A program made the translations under genes and the position numbers. Source: Nitrospira sp. (GTDB lineage Bacteria; Nitrospirota; Nitrospiria; Nitrospirales; Nitrospiraceae). From it: a stretch of DNA of 50,653 bases. The DNA is taken from NCBI GenBank assembly GCA_009594865.1, contig VOPT01000030.1, positions 1-50,653 on the forward strand, given 5' to 3'. Positions 25,057 to 34,548 of the stretch are shown piece by piece (the stretch's first letter is position 1; every line of letters starts with the position of its first letter). The notes under the pieces were generated by a model. It saw only the letters and a list, made by a program, of their open reading frames with translations. It made no database searches and had not been told where the DNA came from.

Positions 25057-25698
25057 ATGAGATATCTCGTGCTCGCATTATGGCTCGTGCTCGGATTGGC
25101 TTCCGTTGGCGAACAGGCTTTCGCTGGTACCCCCGTGCAGCGCCTCACTGCGGAATCCATGCATGAATGTTCATTGGGCCGGCAGGCGCAGTCCCGTGCG
25201 GATCGCGTGCAACATTTTGCTTCAGGACAAGCCTTGGGCGAACAGGCCGTTGCGGCGGATGAATCATCGCCTGACGCGCATTTTGCGTTGTTCTGCAACC
25301 TCGGCGAACAACTTCGGGTGGACGGAGAAAGCCTCTCGTCACTGTTTGGATTCCGTCGGATGATGAAGGAGTTGAACCGCACCCTCGAACTGGCGCCGGA
25401 TCATTTGGACGCACTATCGGCCAAAGGCACCGTATTGGTTCGCGTTCCGGGCTTTATGGGAGGCGACAAGGAAAAAGGGGAGCTCTTGCTGCGCCAGGTG
25501 ATCACTCGTGAACCGGCAGCCGTCAATGCCCGGTTGAGCCTGGCCAAAAGCTACTGCGCCGGCGGGAGACATGAAGAAGCCGTCGCCATTGCGACGAAGG
25601 CACTGGACCTTGCCCAGGAACTGCAGCGCGTCGATTTCATCCCGGAAGCACGGCAAGTCCTCGCCCAACTGCGGGCCCAGTCTGCCAAAGGAAACTAG
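25057..25698 (+). CDS. exported TPR-repeat protein
   Basis: The 213-residue product begins with a signal peptide (LVLALWLVLGLASVG, cleavage near AFA-GT). The mature part contains tetratricopeptide-like helices: ASGQALGEQAVAADESSPDAHFALF, LNRTLELAPDHLDALSAKGTVL and ARLSLAKSYCAGGRHEEAVAIA. Two Cys (in HECSLG and FCNLG) could form a disulfide. It probably works in the periplasm as a scaffold. It is convergent with the ribokinase gene and overlaps its 3' end by 4 nt. Confidence 0.8.
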   Translation: MRYLVLALWLVLGLASVGEQAFAGTPVQRLTAESMHECSLGRQAQSRADRVQHFASGQALGEQAVAADESSPDAHFALFCNLGEQLRVDGESLSSLFGFRRMMKELNRTLELAPDHLDALSAKGTVLVRVPGFMGGDKEKGELLLRQVITREPAAVNARLSLAKSYCAGGRHEEAVAIATKALDLAQELQRVDFIPEARQVLAQLRAQSAKGN

Positions 25699-26621
25699 GA
25701 GAGCGACCGGCTTCGCCGCCTTCCGAACCGGCAGAGCCGATCGATGCGATCACGGCTGGGCATCGCCGCCTGCGCCCCCTGTCCCGTCGTGGCTAAGGCT
25801 CCGGCTGCAACAGCCATCTCCACAGCTGCTTCAATCAGCATCCCTTCAGCCAACCCGCAGGCCAACGCCCCATTAAACGCATCCCCGGCACCGGTCGAAT
25901 CAATCGCCTCGACGATAAAGGCCGGAATCTGTGTGAAGGTCTGGCCGCGCAAGACGACGGCTCCCTCCGCACCACGAGTAACGATCACAGTTCCTGCGCC
26001 ATGGCTCATCAATATGCGCGCCGCTTCCGCCGGGTCCGTGACGCCGGAGAGGACGCAGGCTTCCCGTTCGTTAGGCGTGAGAATATCCACCATCCGGAAA
26101 CACTCCGTCGGCAGAGGACAGGCGGGGGCGGGATTGAGAATGGTCAGAAGCCCGTGTCGCTTGGCCAACCGCAAACACTCCTGAACCGTCTCGATGGGAA
26201 TTTCCATTTGAATGAGCAGGACGCGCGCGTCGGAAATCAGTCCGGCATGGTGCTGCACATCCGCCGGAGTCAGTCGCTGATTACTCCCCGGCACCACGAC
26301 AATCTGATTCTCGCCGGCCGCGTCGACCAGAATCATCGCAACCCCGGTCTGCGCTGCGGCATCGCGCAGAAGCGCCATCCGCGAGAAGCCCTGCGCGGCC
26401 AGATGCTGTTCGATCAGGTCGCCGTGCGAATCGCTGCCTACCTTGCTTAGAAACCCGACGCCGGCCCCGGCTCGCGCCGCCGCGACAGCCTGATTCGCGC
26501 CCTTGCCGCCGAACGATTGCACAAGCCGGTGGCCGAGCAGCGTCTCGCCGCGAGCCGGCAACCGATCGACCGTCGCGGTGAAATCGATATTGCTGGAACC
26601 GACGACTACGACCATGGGCAC
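25695..26621 (-). CDS. rbsK: ribokinase (PfkB family)
   Basis: This kinase phosphorylates ribose to ribose-5-phosphate. The 308-residue protein has the PfkB signatures GGKGAN at residues 38-43 and DSTGAGDAF at 241-249 with catalytic Asp247. SSNIDFTATVDRLPARGET at the N-terminus is typical of RbsK. The start overlaps the end of the nucleoside hydrolase gene by 16 nt. The pair thus encodes successive steps: nucleoside to ribose, then ribose to ribose-5-phosphate. Confidence 0.93.
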   Translation of the reverse strand: MPMVVVVGSSNIDFTATVDRLPARGETLLGHRLVQSFGGKGANQAVAAARAGAGVGFLSKVGSDSHGDLIEQHLAAQGFSRMALLRDAAAQTGVAMILVDAAGENQIVVVPGSNQRLTPADVQHHAGLISDARVLLIQMEIPIETVQECLRLAKRHGLLTILNPAPACPLPTECFRMVDILTPNEREACVLSGVTDPAEAARILMSHGAGTVIVTRGAEGAVVLRGQTFTQIPAFIVEAIDSTGAGDAFNGALACGLAEGMLIEAAVEMAVAAGALATTGQGAQAAMPSRDRIDRLCRFGRRRSRSLS

Positions 26622-27598
26622 AATCGACTGCGGATGAGACTCAAGGCACGCTCAGCATCGACATCTACCGCCACCTGCATGTTCGGACTGGCCTTCTCTT
26701 CCGCCCGGCGATGACGCCGGTCTGCTACGGTGGCTCCGCGGGACACGCGCCCCACCACTTCCACGTCAACATGCAACGGCTCGGTTTTGAACAACGATGG
26801 CTCAAGGGCCGCAAGGACGGCCATCGGATCGTGAAAGTACAGCAGCCCGTGACCTTCGACCTGTTCAGCAAAATCAAAGGCCTTGGTGGTCATATCCGCC
26901 ACGAGACGAACGCGCGGATCACAGGAGGCGGCAGTCCAGGTCTTGAGGACATCACGGCGCAGGCCGACGCGGGTCGTCACGTCCAGCGGCACCAGGGTTA
27001 ATGGAAGGGCCGCGTGAAACACCCGATGGGCGGCATGCGGATCGACATACATATTGAACTCAGCCACCGGTGACACGTTGCCGGGGACGCCGATCGCGCC
27101 CCCCATCACAATCACCGAGCGAAACTTCTGAACGGTGAGCGGATTGACCTTCAGTGCCACGGCAACATTCGTCAGCGGGCCCAAGGTAATCAGCGTGACG
27201 TCATCCTGATACCGCCGCACACATTCGTTCCACACCTCGTGCGCGGTGGACAGGAGAGGCGGCAGACGGACAGAGGGATACCGCATCGCTCCCTCTGCGG
27301 TCAGCAGGGAATCCAGTTCCCCCAACCCGTCACTCCCGTGCACGTGAACAGCCGTTTCAAGGCCTTCTTCCAACGGCCGCGCCGCTCCCTGTCCCACCAG
27401 TAATCCCGGGGGAGGGTTGAGAAGATGCAACAGACGGAACAGATTTTTTGTGCCCTGCCCCACGGGCACATTGCCACAGACGGTCGTGATGCCCACCACG
27501 TCCAGTTCAGGCGATGCCAGGGCGAGCAGAATGGCCAGCGCGTCATCCACCCCGGGGTCGGTATCAATAATGACTTTGGTTGGAGAATTGTTCTGCAT
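26606..27598 (-). CDS. inosine-uridine preferring nucleoside hydrolase family protein
   Basis: The calcium-binding signature IIDTDPGVDDALAI is at residues 9-22. Further family segments are LLVGQGAARPL, EVTLITLGPLTN-like DVTLITLGPLTNVA, VMGGA, EFNMYVDPHAA and the C-terminal HDPMAVLAAL. The 330-residue length is normal. The enzyme cleaves ribonucleosides to base and ribose, which the overlapping ribokinase gene product can phosphorylate. No ribosome-binding site is obvious before the ATG. Confidence 0.93.
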   Translation of the reverse strand: MQNNSPTKVIIDTDPGVDDALAILLALASPELDVVGITTVCGNVPVGQGTKNLFRLLHLLNPPPGLLVGQGAARPLEEGLETAVHVHGSDGLGELDSLLTAEGAMRYPSVRLPPLLSTAHEVWNECVRRYQDDVTLITLGPLTNVAVALKVNPLTVQKFRSVIVMGGAIGVPGNVSPVAEFNMYVDPHAAHRVFHAALPLTLVPLDVTTRVGLRRDVLKTWTAASCDPRVRLVADMTTKAFDFAEQVEGHGLLYFHDPMAVLAALEPSLFKTEPLHVDVEVVGRVSRGATVADRRHRRAEEKASPNMQVAVDVDAERALSLIRSRLCPWS

Positions 27599-27673
27599 GC
27601 GTGAATGGTGCGGCTTCGCGGGAGAAGCGTCAGTGATCCACCTTCATCCCGGCAATGCACGGATCAATGCGTC

Positions 27674-28318
27674 TTACAAACCGGCGTCACGGCCTGGACC
27701 CGACTCGCCAAAGCGGGTGGATTGTCCGAGTTGTTCCAGGACGGAATGGAAGACGGCCCTCTGTTGGGGCGGTCCCATGAGAAAATAAATCACCGCCGCA
27801 TTGCCGGCCCCCATGACCGCCAAGGCTCGGCCGGCCATTTCTTCTCCCTCGAACGATTGCGCGATCCATGCCTCCGTCTCGACTTGGGAGCCGGACGGGA
27901 TAAAGGAGAGGCCATGCAACAGCGACAACGGCTCACGGAGTTGTTCACGAAGCGTCTCTCGCGTGACCTCGGTCAGGGGGAATATCATGCCGAGGTCTTT
28001 GCCTTCCTCCGGGATGAGAAACGGCATCTCTGCATCGTCCGGGCGATTGCTCTGCCAACCTTCGGGCACCACAAATGACCAACCGGTACCCGGAATCCTC
28101 AGCCGTGTCCCCGCGCGATAGGTGATGCCGGACACCACGTCGAGCGGACGATCCTCGCTCTGAGTGTCCGCAACGGCAACGGATTCCATCGAGGCGTGAA
28201 TGGGCAGGGCGAAGAACATGTCGAGCAGCAGACACCCCACGGCGATCTGACGGACGACAGGCCGACCCACAACGGTCAACCAGGCGCCGCCGCCCGAAGC
28301 GCGACTACGAGACGGCAT
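27674..28318 (-). CDS. secreted conserved hypothetical protein
   Basis: The 214-residue frame from the ATG at 28318 overlaps the end of gcvP by 14 nt. A late hydrophobic segment ([18 protein letters not shown], about residues 26-43) looks like a signal peptide with a long N-region, or a membrane anchor. The mature part has [17 protein letters not shown], like small lipoprotein or exported domains that sense or bind surfaces, and [10 protein letters not shown] near the end. I recognise no named family. It sits between gcvP and the nucleoside hydrolase gene on the same strand. Confidence 0.65.
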   Translation of the reverse strand: MPSRSRASGGGAWLTVVGRPVVRQIAVGCLLLDMFFALPIHASMESVAVADTQSEDRPLDVVSGITYRAGTRLRIPGTGWSFVVPEGWQSNRPDDAEMPFLIPEEGKDLGMIFPLTEVTRETLREQLREPLSLLHGLSFIPSGSQVETEAWIAQSFEGEEMAGRALAVMGAGNAAVIYFLMGPPQQRAVFHSVLEQLGQSTRFGESGPGRDAGL

Positions 28319-31190
28319 CCACCGGCGGACAGGTGCAAAAGAGGTGGCGGTCGCCATAGGCTTCATCGATCCGGCCCACACTCGGCCAAAATTTATTTTC
28401 GCGAACCCATGGCGCGGGAAATGCCGCCTCCTCGCGAGAGTAGGACCTCGTCCATTCCGAGGCAGTCACGGTCAATGCGGTGTGAGGCGCATTCTTCAGC
28501 ACATTGCCCGCACGCGGCTGTCGACCTTCCGCAATGGCCTGGATCTCGCCACGGATCGCGATCAACGCCTCGCACAACCGATCCAGCTCGCTTTTCACTT
28601 CACTCTCCGTCGGCTCGATCATCAAGGTACCAACCACCGGAAACGACACGGTGGGGGCATGGAATCCGTAGTCCATCAGGCGCTTGGCCACATCCATCGC
28701 TTCCACGCCGCTGCTTTCCTTGAGCGGGCGCAAATCCAAGATAAACTCATGCGCCACGAAACCGCGTGCGCCGCTGTATAAGACCGGATAATACTTCTCC
28801 AAACGTTTGGCCATATAGTTGGCGTTGAGAATGGCCACCTGCGTCGCTTTGGTCAACCCCTCGCGGCCCATCAACGCAATATAGACCCACGAAATCGTCA
28901 GGATGCTGGGGCTGCCGTAAGGAGCCGCCGAAACCGGCCCGATCGACTGCGGTCCACCCAGCTTCGTGACCGGATGCCCCGGCATGTGCGGCACTAAATG
29001 ACGGGCGACACCGATCGGCCCCATGCCCGGTCCGCCGCCGCCGTGAGGAATACAAAACGTCTTATGCAAATTCAGATGACAGACGTCAGCGCCCAGATCG
29101 GCCGGCCGGCAAAGCCCGACTTGGGCATTCATGTTCGCGCCGTCCATGTACACTTGCCCGCCATGGGTATGCACGATCTGGCACATGCGGCGAATGCCTT
29201 CTTCGAACACCCCATGCGTCGATGGATAGGTCACCATCAGCGCCGCCAAACGGCTACGGTGCTGTGTCGCCTTGGCCTCGAGATCGGCGAGATCCACATT
29301 GCCGCGCTGATCGCACGCCACGGGGACGACGGTCATGCCGCACATCGAGGCGCTGGCTGGATTGGTGCCATGCGCAGACACTGGAATCAAACATACATCA
29401 CGTTGTGTCTCGCCTCGATGCCGGTGATAGGCGCGTATCACCATCAATCCGGCATATTCACCCTGTGATCCGGCATTGGGCTGCAACGAAATCGCGGCGA
29501 ACCCAGTGATCTCCGCCAGCCACGACTCCAGCTGCTGAAACAAGGCCTGGTATCCCTGCACCTGATCGGCGGGAGCAAAGGGGTGGAGTCGCCCGAACTC
29601 CGGCCAGGTGACGGGCAACATTTCCGCCGTGGCATTGAGCTTCATCGTGCAGGAACCGAGAGGGATCATCGAATGCACCAGGGAGAGATCCCGAGATTGC
29701 AGACGATGGATATACCGCAACAACTCATGTTCGGCGTGATACCGGTGAAACACCGGATGCGTAAGATACGGACTGGTGCGCTGGAGGCCCACCGGATACC
29801 GCCCATCGACCGATTCAAGAATGGTCTGCAGTTCTGCCGCCGAAATTTCCTGGCCGGCGAATAGCGTCAGCAACTGCCGCACTTCATCCACCGTGCTCCA
29901 TTCGTCCAGCGACAGTCCCAGACTGTGATCATCGTACCGACGTAGATTAATCTTCTGTTGCCGCGCCCGGTTCACAATCGTCTCCGATTGTGCCGGAGAG
30001 AGCGGGACGCGAAGTGTATCGAAGACCGGTTCCAGTCCGACTGCGCACCCGTGCCGGCGCAAGCCTTCGGCCAAGGCCATCGTGAGGCCGTGAATCCGTT
30101 CCGCAATCCGCTGCAATCCCGCAGGCCCGTGGTAGACGGCATACATCCCCGCCATGACTGCCAGCAGCACCTGCGCCGTGCAGATATTGCTCGTAGCCTT
30201 CTCCCGGCGGATATGCTGTTCCCTGGTTTGCAAGGACAGTCGGTAGGCGAGATGACCCGTGGCATCTTTCGAGACGCCGATGATCCGGCCCGGCATCTGC
30301 CGTCGAAACTCTTCCTTGGTGGCCATGAACGCCGCATGCGGCCCACCGAATCCCAAGGGCACACCGAATCGCTGACTGGATCCCACCGCGACATCCGCGC
30401 CGAACTCTCCCGGAGGACGGAGCAGTGTCAAAGCCAGCAGATCGGTCGCGACGACCACATAGACACCGGCGGCATGCGCACGGGTAATGAACTCGCTGTA
30501 ATCACCGACGTACCCGTCCGTCGAAGGATATTGGAGCAACATCCCGAAAAATTCGCCGGAGGATAAATCCAGCGAGGACATCGCACCGATCTGCAGGGCG
30601 ATGCCCAACGGTTCCGCGCGAGTCTGCACCACTGCGATCGTTTGCGGATGGCAGGTTTCAGAGACAAAAAACTTGTGCCGTTCGTGACCGGCCGCGCGGG
30701 AAATCGCGGCGCACATCGTCATGGCTTCGGCGGCCGCGGTGGCCTCATCCAGCAGAGAGGCATTGGCGAGTGGCAACCCGGTCAAGTCCGCCACCATGGT
30801 CTGAAAATTCACCAGCGCCTCAAGCCGGCCTTGAGCGATCTCAGCCTGATACGGAGTGTACTGGGTATACCAACCAGGACCTTCGAGAATATTACGTTGA
30901 ATGACCGGCGGGGTAATGCAGTCGTAGTAGCCCATCCCGATCAAGGACCGCCACACCTGATTCTGTCCGGCCATGCTGCGCAACTCCGCCAAGACCTCCT
31001 GCTCGCCGCGGGGGGAGGGAACCGCCAAGGTGCCCTGCAGACGAATATCGGAGGGAACCGTGGCCTCGACGAGAGATTCCAGCGAGGGCACGTTCAGTGT
31101 TTCCAACATCGTCTGGATCTCAGACTCGGTCGGACCGATATGACGCGGCACAAACGTATCGTTCGGTTCGAGAAACTGCGGTTCTGGCAT
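28305..31190 (-). CDS. gcvP: glycine dehydrogenase (decarboxylating), glycine cleavage P protein
   Basis: GcvP decarboxylates glycine and passes the aminomethyl group to lipoyl-GcvH. At 961 residues this is the single-chain form, with both halves fused; many thermophiles and Gram-positives split it into GcvPA/GcvPB. The PLP lysine lies in [19 protein letters not shown]. The N-terminus [12 protein letters not shown] and the block [12 protein letters not shown] are also diagnostic. AGGA lies 9 nt before the ATG. gcvT is on the opposite strand 5 kb upstream. Confidence 0.97.
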   Translation of the reverse strand: MPEPQFLEPNDTFVPRHIGPTESEIQTMLETLNVPSLESLVEATVPSDIRLQGTLAVPSPRGEQEVLAELRSMAGQNQVWRSLIGMGYYDCITPPVIQRNILEGPGWYTQYTPYQAEIAQGRLEALVNFQTMVADLTGLPLANASLLDEATAAAEAMTMCAAISRAAGHERHKFFVSETCHPQTIAVVQTRAEPLGIALQIGAMSSLDLSSGEFFGMLLQYPSTDGYVGDYSEFITRAHAAGVYVVVATDLLALTLLRPPGEFGADVAVGSSQRFGVPLGFGGPHAAFMATKEEFRRQMPGRIIGVSKDATGHLAYRLSLQTREQHIRREKATSNICTAQVLLAVMAGMYAVYHGPAGLQRIAERIHGLTMALAEGLRRHGCAVGLEPVFDTLRVPLSPAQSETIVNRARQQKINLRRYDDHSLGLSLDEWSTVDEVRQLLTLFAGQEISAAELQTILESVDGRYPVGLQRTSPYLTHPVFHRYHAEHELLRYIHRLQSRDLSLVHSMIPLGSCTMKLNATAEMLPVTWPEFGRLHPFAPADQVQGYQALFQQLESWLAEITGFAAISLQPNAGSQGEYAGLMVIRAYHRHRGETQRDVCLIPVSAHGTNPASASMCGMTVVPVACDQRGNVDLADLEAKATQHRSRLAALMVTYPSTHGVFEEGIRRMCQIVHTHGGQVYMDGANMNAQVGLCRPADLGADVCHLNLHKTFCIPHGGGGPGMGPIGVARHLVPHMPGHPVTKLGGPQSIGPVSAAPYGSPSILTISWVYIALMGREGLTKATQVAILNANYMAKRLEKYYPVLYSGARGFVAHEFILDLRPLKESSGVEAMDVAKRLMDYGFHAPTVSFPVVGTLMIEPTESEVKSELDRLCEALIAIRGEIQAIAEGRQPRAGNVLKNAPHTALTVTASEWTRSYSREEAAFPAPWVRENKFWPSVGRIDEAYGDRHLFCTCPPVDAVS

Positions 31191-31245
31191 GTGGGTGAAA
31201 TCCTGCTATAAGGTGACGCACTCGTTCATTCGAGGCAGAGTGGGT

Positions 31246-31274
31246 ACCCTATCATGCAGCACAGAGTTTTCCAA
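31246..31274 (-). promoter_or_regulatory. candidate promoter of gcvP
   Basis: On the minus strand TTGGAA (31274-31269) and TAGGGT (31251-31246) are 17 bp apart. The leader would be about 50 nt. The -10 is weak. Confidence 0.35.
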
Positions 31275-31299
31275 GCGTTCAGCGACCCTCTCACCTCGC

Positions 31300-31328
31300 T
31301 TGTTTTCCAAATTTCCATAGCGTAATAG
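31300..31328 (+). promoter_or_regulatory. candidate promoter of the sdhA-like gene
   Basis: TTGTTT (31300-31305) and TAATAG (31323-31328) are 17 bp apart, back-to-back with the gcvP promoter. The leader would be about 60 nt. Confidence 0.35.
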
Positions 31329-31395
31329 TGAAACCAAATCCTGTGCCCAGGGCAACGTTGACCGTCACGAAACCGGACCGAGACAAGAAGACCTC

Positions 31396-33051
31396 ATGAT
31401 GATCCATGACATTCTCGTGGTTGGAGCGGGACTCGCCGGCATGCGGGCCGCCATTGCCGTGCCGCCGGATATTAATGTCGCGCTGCTCTCGAAGGTGCAC
31501 CCCGTCCGCAGCCATTCCGTCGCCGCCCAGGGAGGCATCAACGCGGCCATCGGCGCAGAGGATTCCTGGGAGGCCCATGCCTATGACACCGCCAAGGGCG
31601 GACTCTATCTGGGCGACCAGGACGCCATCGAGGCCATGTGCAAGGAAGCGCCGCAGGACATTTTAGAATTGGAGCGCATGGGCGTCATCTTCAGCCGCAC
31701 CCCGGAAGGACGCATCGCGCAACGCCCCTTCGGAGGAGCCGGCTACCCCCGTACCTGTTACGCAGCGGACCGCACCGGCCATGCCCTCTTACACGCTATG
31801 TACGAACAGCTGATGAAGCGCCGCTGCAAGGTCTATGAGGAGTGGTACGTCACGGCATTGCTGGTCGAAGACGGGCGCTGTTGCGGGGTGGTCGCCTGGG
31901 ACATGATCCACGGCGGGCTACAGACGCTGCGCGCGAAAGCGGTGATTCTGGCGACCGGCGGGAGTGGCCGCATTTTTTCCACGAGTACGAACGCCGTCAT
32001 TAATACTGGAGATGGGATGGCACTGGCGTATCGCGCAGGCGTTGCGCTCGAGGACATGGAATTCGTCCAGTTTCATCCGACCACCTTGAAAGACACCGGC
32101 ATCCTGATCACCGAAGGCGCGCGCGGAGAAGGCGGGTATCTGCTGAACACGCTCGGCGAGCGGTTCATGAAACGCTACGCGCCGGAACAAATGGAGCTGG
32201 CAACGCGCTCCACCGTCTCCCTCGCCATCGGACAGGAAATTCAAGAAGGGCGGGGCGTCGACGGCTGCGTCCTGCTCGACCTGCGACATCTGGGTCGCGC
32301 CAAAATTCTGGAGCGGCTGCCGCAGATCCGGGAACTGGCGATGGAATTCGCGGGCCTCGATCCGATCGAAACACCCATTCCCATCCGCCCCGGCGCCCAC
32401 TACCAGATGGGCGGGGTTCGGACCAATGCCTGGGGAGAAACCGACCTGCCAGGACTCTTCGCCGCAGGCGAATGCGCCTGCGTCAGTGTGCATGGTGCCA
32501 ACCGCCTCGGAGGCAATTCCTTACTGGAAACCATTGTCTTCGGACGCCGGACAGGCACGAAGGCCGCTGAGTCGATCCGCGGCGTTCAGCTCCCGCCGCT
32601 ATCCGAGGCCATCCTAAAGAGCGAAGAGCAGCGCATCAACCTGCTGCTCGGCAACCCCGGACCTGAGCGGGCCTGGCAGATACGAGACGATCTCGGGAAA
32701 ACCATGAGTCTGAACCTGGGGATCTTCCGCACGAAACAATCCATCCAGGAAGCGTTCGAGACCGTTCACGCCTTGAAACGTCGCGCGGAGCACATATGCG
32801 TGCAAGACAAGGGACGCATCTTCAACACCGACCTGATTCACGCCCTGGAATTGCAGTGCCTGTTGGAGATCGCCGAGACCATCGTTGTGGGCGCCTTAGG
32901 ACGCGAAGAAAGCCGCGGGGCTCACTACCGGGCCGACTTCCCCACCCGCAACGACACGGCCTGGCTACGCCACTCCCTAAGCTACCGCCGTCCTGAGGGT
33001 CCCCATCTGACCTATGCCCCTGTGACCATTACGCGTTTTCCTCCGGCATAA
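31396..33051 (+). CDS. sdhA: succinate dehydrogenase/fumarate reductase-type flavoprotein subunit
   Basis: The 551-residue flavoprotein has an N-terminal FAD-binding fold (ILVVGAGLAGMRAA) and SHSVAAQGGINAA, in which His40 matches the residue that carries covalent FAD in SdhA/FrdA. L-aspartate oxidase lacks this His. Substrate-site segments include QFHPTTL, EGARGEGGYLLN, GAHYQMGGV with the catalytic-region His, and ANRLGGNSLLE. It would interconvert succinate and fumarate in the TCA cycle or its reductive form. No iron-sulfur or membrane-anchor subunit gene is adjacent. Confidence 0.88.
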   Translation: MMIHDILVVGAGLAGMRAAIAVPPDINVALLSKVHPVRSHSVAAQGGINAAIGAEDSWEAHAYDTAKGGLYLGDQDAIEAMCKEAPQDILELERMGVIFSRTPEGRIAQRPFGGAGYPRTCYAADRTGHALLHAMYEQLMKRRCKVYEEWYVTALLVEDGRCCGVVAWDMIHGGLQTLRAKAVILATGGSGRIFSTSTNAVINTGDGMALAYRAGVALEDMEFVQFHPTTLKDTGILITEGARGEGGYLLNTLGERFMKRYAPEQMELATRSTVSLAIGQEIQEGRGVDGCVLLDLRHLGRAKILERLPQIRELAMEFAGLDPIETPIPIRPGAHYQMGGVRTNAWGETDLPGLFAAGECACVSVHGANRLGGNSLLETIVFGRRTGTKAAESIRGVQLPPLSEAILKSEEQRINLLLGNPGPERAWQIRDDLGKTMSLNLGIFRTKQSIQEAFETVHALKRRAEHICVQDKGRIFNTDLIHALELQCLLEIAETIVVGALGREESRGAHYRADFPTRNDTAWLRHSLSYRRPEGPHLTYAPVTITRFPPA

Positions 33052-33135
33052 CGCATCCGTTCCTATCCCCTTCCTCTCTTTCCCCTAAAACGCGGTCAGG
33101 ACCTGGCAATGAGCCGTCCCACGCCGTCCGATCGG

Positions 33136-33163
33136 TTGCGCTCCTCCCGTTTTGCGCTATCCT
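33136..33163 (+). promoter_or_regulatory. candidate promoter of the ankyrin/DUF898/M48 cluster
   Basis: TTGCGC (33136-33141) and TATCCT (33158-33163) are 16 bp apart, giving a leader of about 65 nt before the first gene of the cluster. Confidence 0.4.
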
Positions 33164-33234
33164 TTTCAATAATCACCGATCACCCACTGACGGGACCGTC
33201 CAGCACGCGCCCGGGCGAAGGGTCGTAAGGCACC

Positions 33235-34545
33235 ATGACTACCGTTCACCCCGGCGCAGCACTCCCTGCATCATCTGCGCTGATCCCATCGGACTCTGCG
33301 CAGACCCTCATCTGCCCCTTTTGCCAGGCCATCACTGCCTGTGCACCAGTGGCTGGTCACCCATTGCACCCATTTCCCTGTCCTTCCTGCCATGCCAACC
33401 TCCTGGTGCTCAACCCGGCGGCAGGGCCGACCGATGAAGAGAGCACCCGTCGATCGTGGGACGAAAACCTGCCTGTCGATCTGTCACGCCGTCTCACAGG
33501 AATCGCGGTGGCTGTCCTGGCCTGTGTGCTGAATTATGTGCTGTTGTCGGCAATGGCCTATTGGATGCTGGGACAAATCAAAACGACCCACGACCCTTAC
33601 GAGATCGATGGCTTGGTGCTGTCGCCGTTTATTTTGAAGGCCAATGGCTGGACGCCGCTCCACCTTGCCGCGGCGCGAGGCGATCAGGCAGCCACCGCAT
33701 CACTCCTGGCAGAGGGACAGACGGTGGACCAACGCAACGGCAATGGACGGACGGCATTGTTTGAAGCCGCCAAGCGCGGGCACACCGATGTCGTCACGTT
33801 ACTTGTGCAACACGGAGCGAATCCCAATGCAAAGGGGAAACAAGGCTTCACCCCGCTGTTGGCTGCGGCCGACCAGGGCCATACCGACACCATTGAAGCG
33901 CTCCTTGCCAACGGGGCCGACATCCGAGCGGCCTGCACCTGCGGTGATTCGGCGCTCCATCGGGCGGTCCGGCATGGGCATCTCGCCGCCGCACAGACCC
34001 TGCTCGAAGGGGGCATTCCGGTGAATCAGAAGAGCCACGGCGAAACCCCGCTGGAAATCGCACAACACGACGAGGATCCCGAACTGATCGCACTGCTGCG
34101 CGCGCACAGCGGCAGAGAGTTTTCTAACGCCAAAGCCAAACGCGCGGAAGGCATCGCATTCCAAAAACACGGCCAGATCGACAAGGCGCTCTTCGCCTAT
34201 GCCGACGCGTTGAATCTGGACCCCGATGATGATGAAGCCTATTACGGACGCGGGACCGCCCTGCTCCAAAAGGACGCGCCCGACGAAGCACTGATCGCTT
34301 TTCATGCCGCCATCCGTTTGAATCCTACCTCCTTCAATGCCTACAACGCCGCTGCATCCGTACACACGGCGCGGGGACAATGGGATCAGGCCCTCACGCT
34401 GTGGGATCAGTTCCTCACACACCAACCACAACACGGGCGTGCCTATTTCGAACGCTCCATCGTGAAGCGAGGCAAAGGCGATAGCGCAGGATTCCTACAG
34501 GGATTGCAGCAGGCCTGCGCCTTGGGTCATCAGGCCGCCTGCTGA
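33235..34545 (+). CDS. zinc-ribbon / membrane / ankyrin / TPR multidomain protein
   Basis: The 436-residue protein combines four parts. An N-terminal four-Cys zinc ribbon has CPFC (27-30) and CPSC (49-52). One membrane helix follows at about 88-112. Ankyrin repeats cover about residues 137-293, starting NGWTPLHLAAARGD and including GRTALFEAAKRGHTDVV. TPR-like repeats fill about 297-436, including YADALNLDPDDDEAYYGRGTAL. Both repeat types are protein-binding scaffolds. The DUF898 gene starts 3 nt after the stop, so this is the first gene of a tight operon. AAGG lies 4-7 nt before the ATG. Confidence 0.85.
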   Translation: MTTVHPGAALPASSALIPSDSAQTLICPFCQAITACAPVAGHPLHPFPCPSCHANLLVLNPAAGPTDEESTRRSWDENLPVDLSRRLTGIAVAVLACVLNYVLLSAMAYWMLGQIKTTHDPYEIDGLVLSPFILKANGWTPLHLAAARGDQAATASLLAEGQTVDQRNGNGRTALFEAAKRGHTDVVTLLVQHGANPNAKGKQGFTPLLAAADQGHTDTIEALLANGADIRAACTCGDSALHRAVRHGHLAAAQTLLEGGIPVNQKSHGETPLEIAQHDEDPELIALLRAHSGREFSNAKAKRAEGIAFQKHGQIDKALFAYADALNLDPDDDEAYYGRGTALLQKDAPDEALIAFHAAIRLNPTSFNAYNAAASVHTARGQWDQALTLWDQFLTHQPQHGRAYFERSIVKRGKGDSAGFLQGLQQACALGHQAAC

Positions 34546-34548
34546 ATC

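Noticed and set aside
31396..33051. Assignment as L-aspartate oxidase (NadB)
   Set aside because: NadB lacks the FAD-linking His seen here in SHSVAAQGG, and no nad genes are adjacent.
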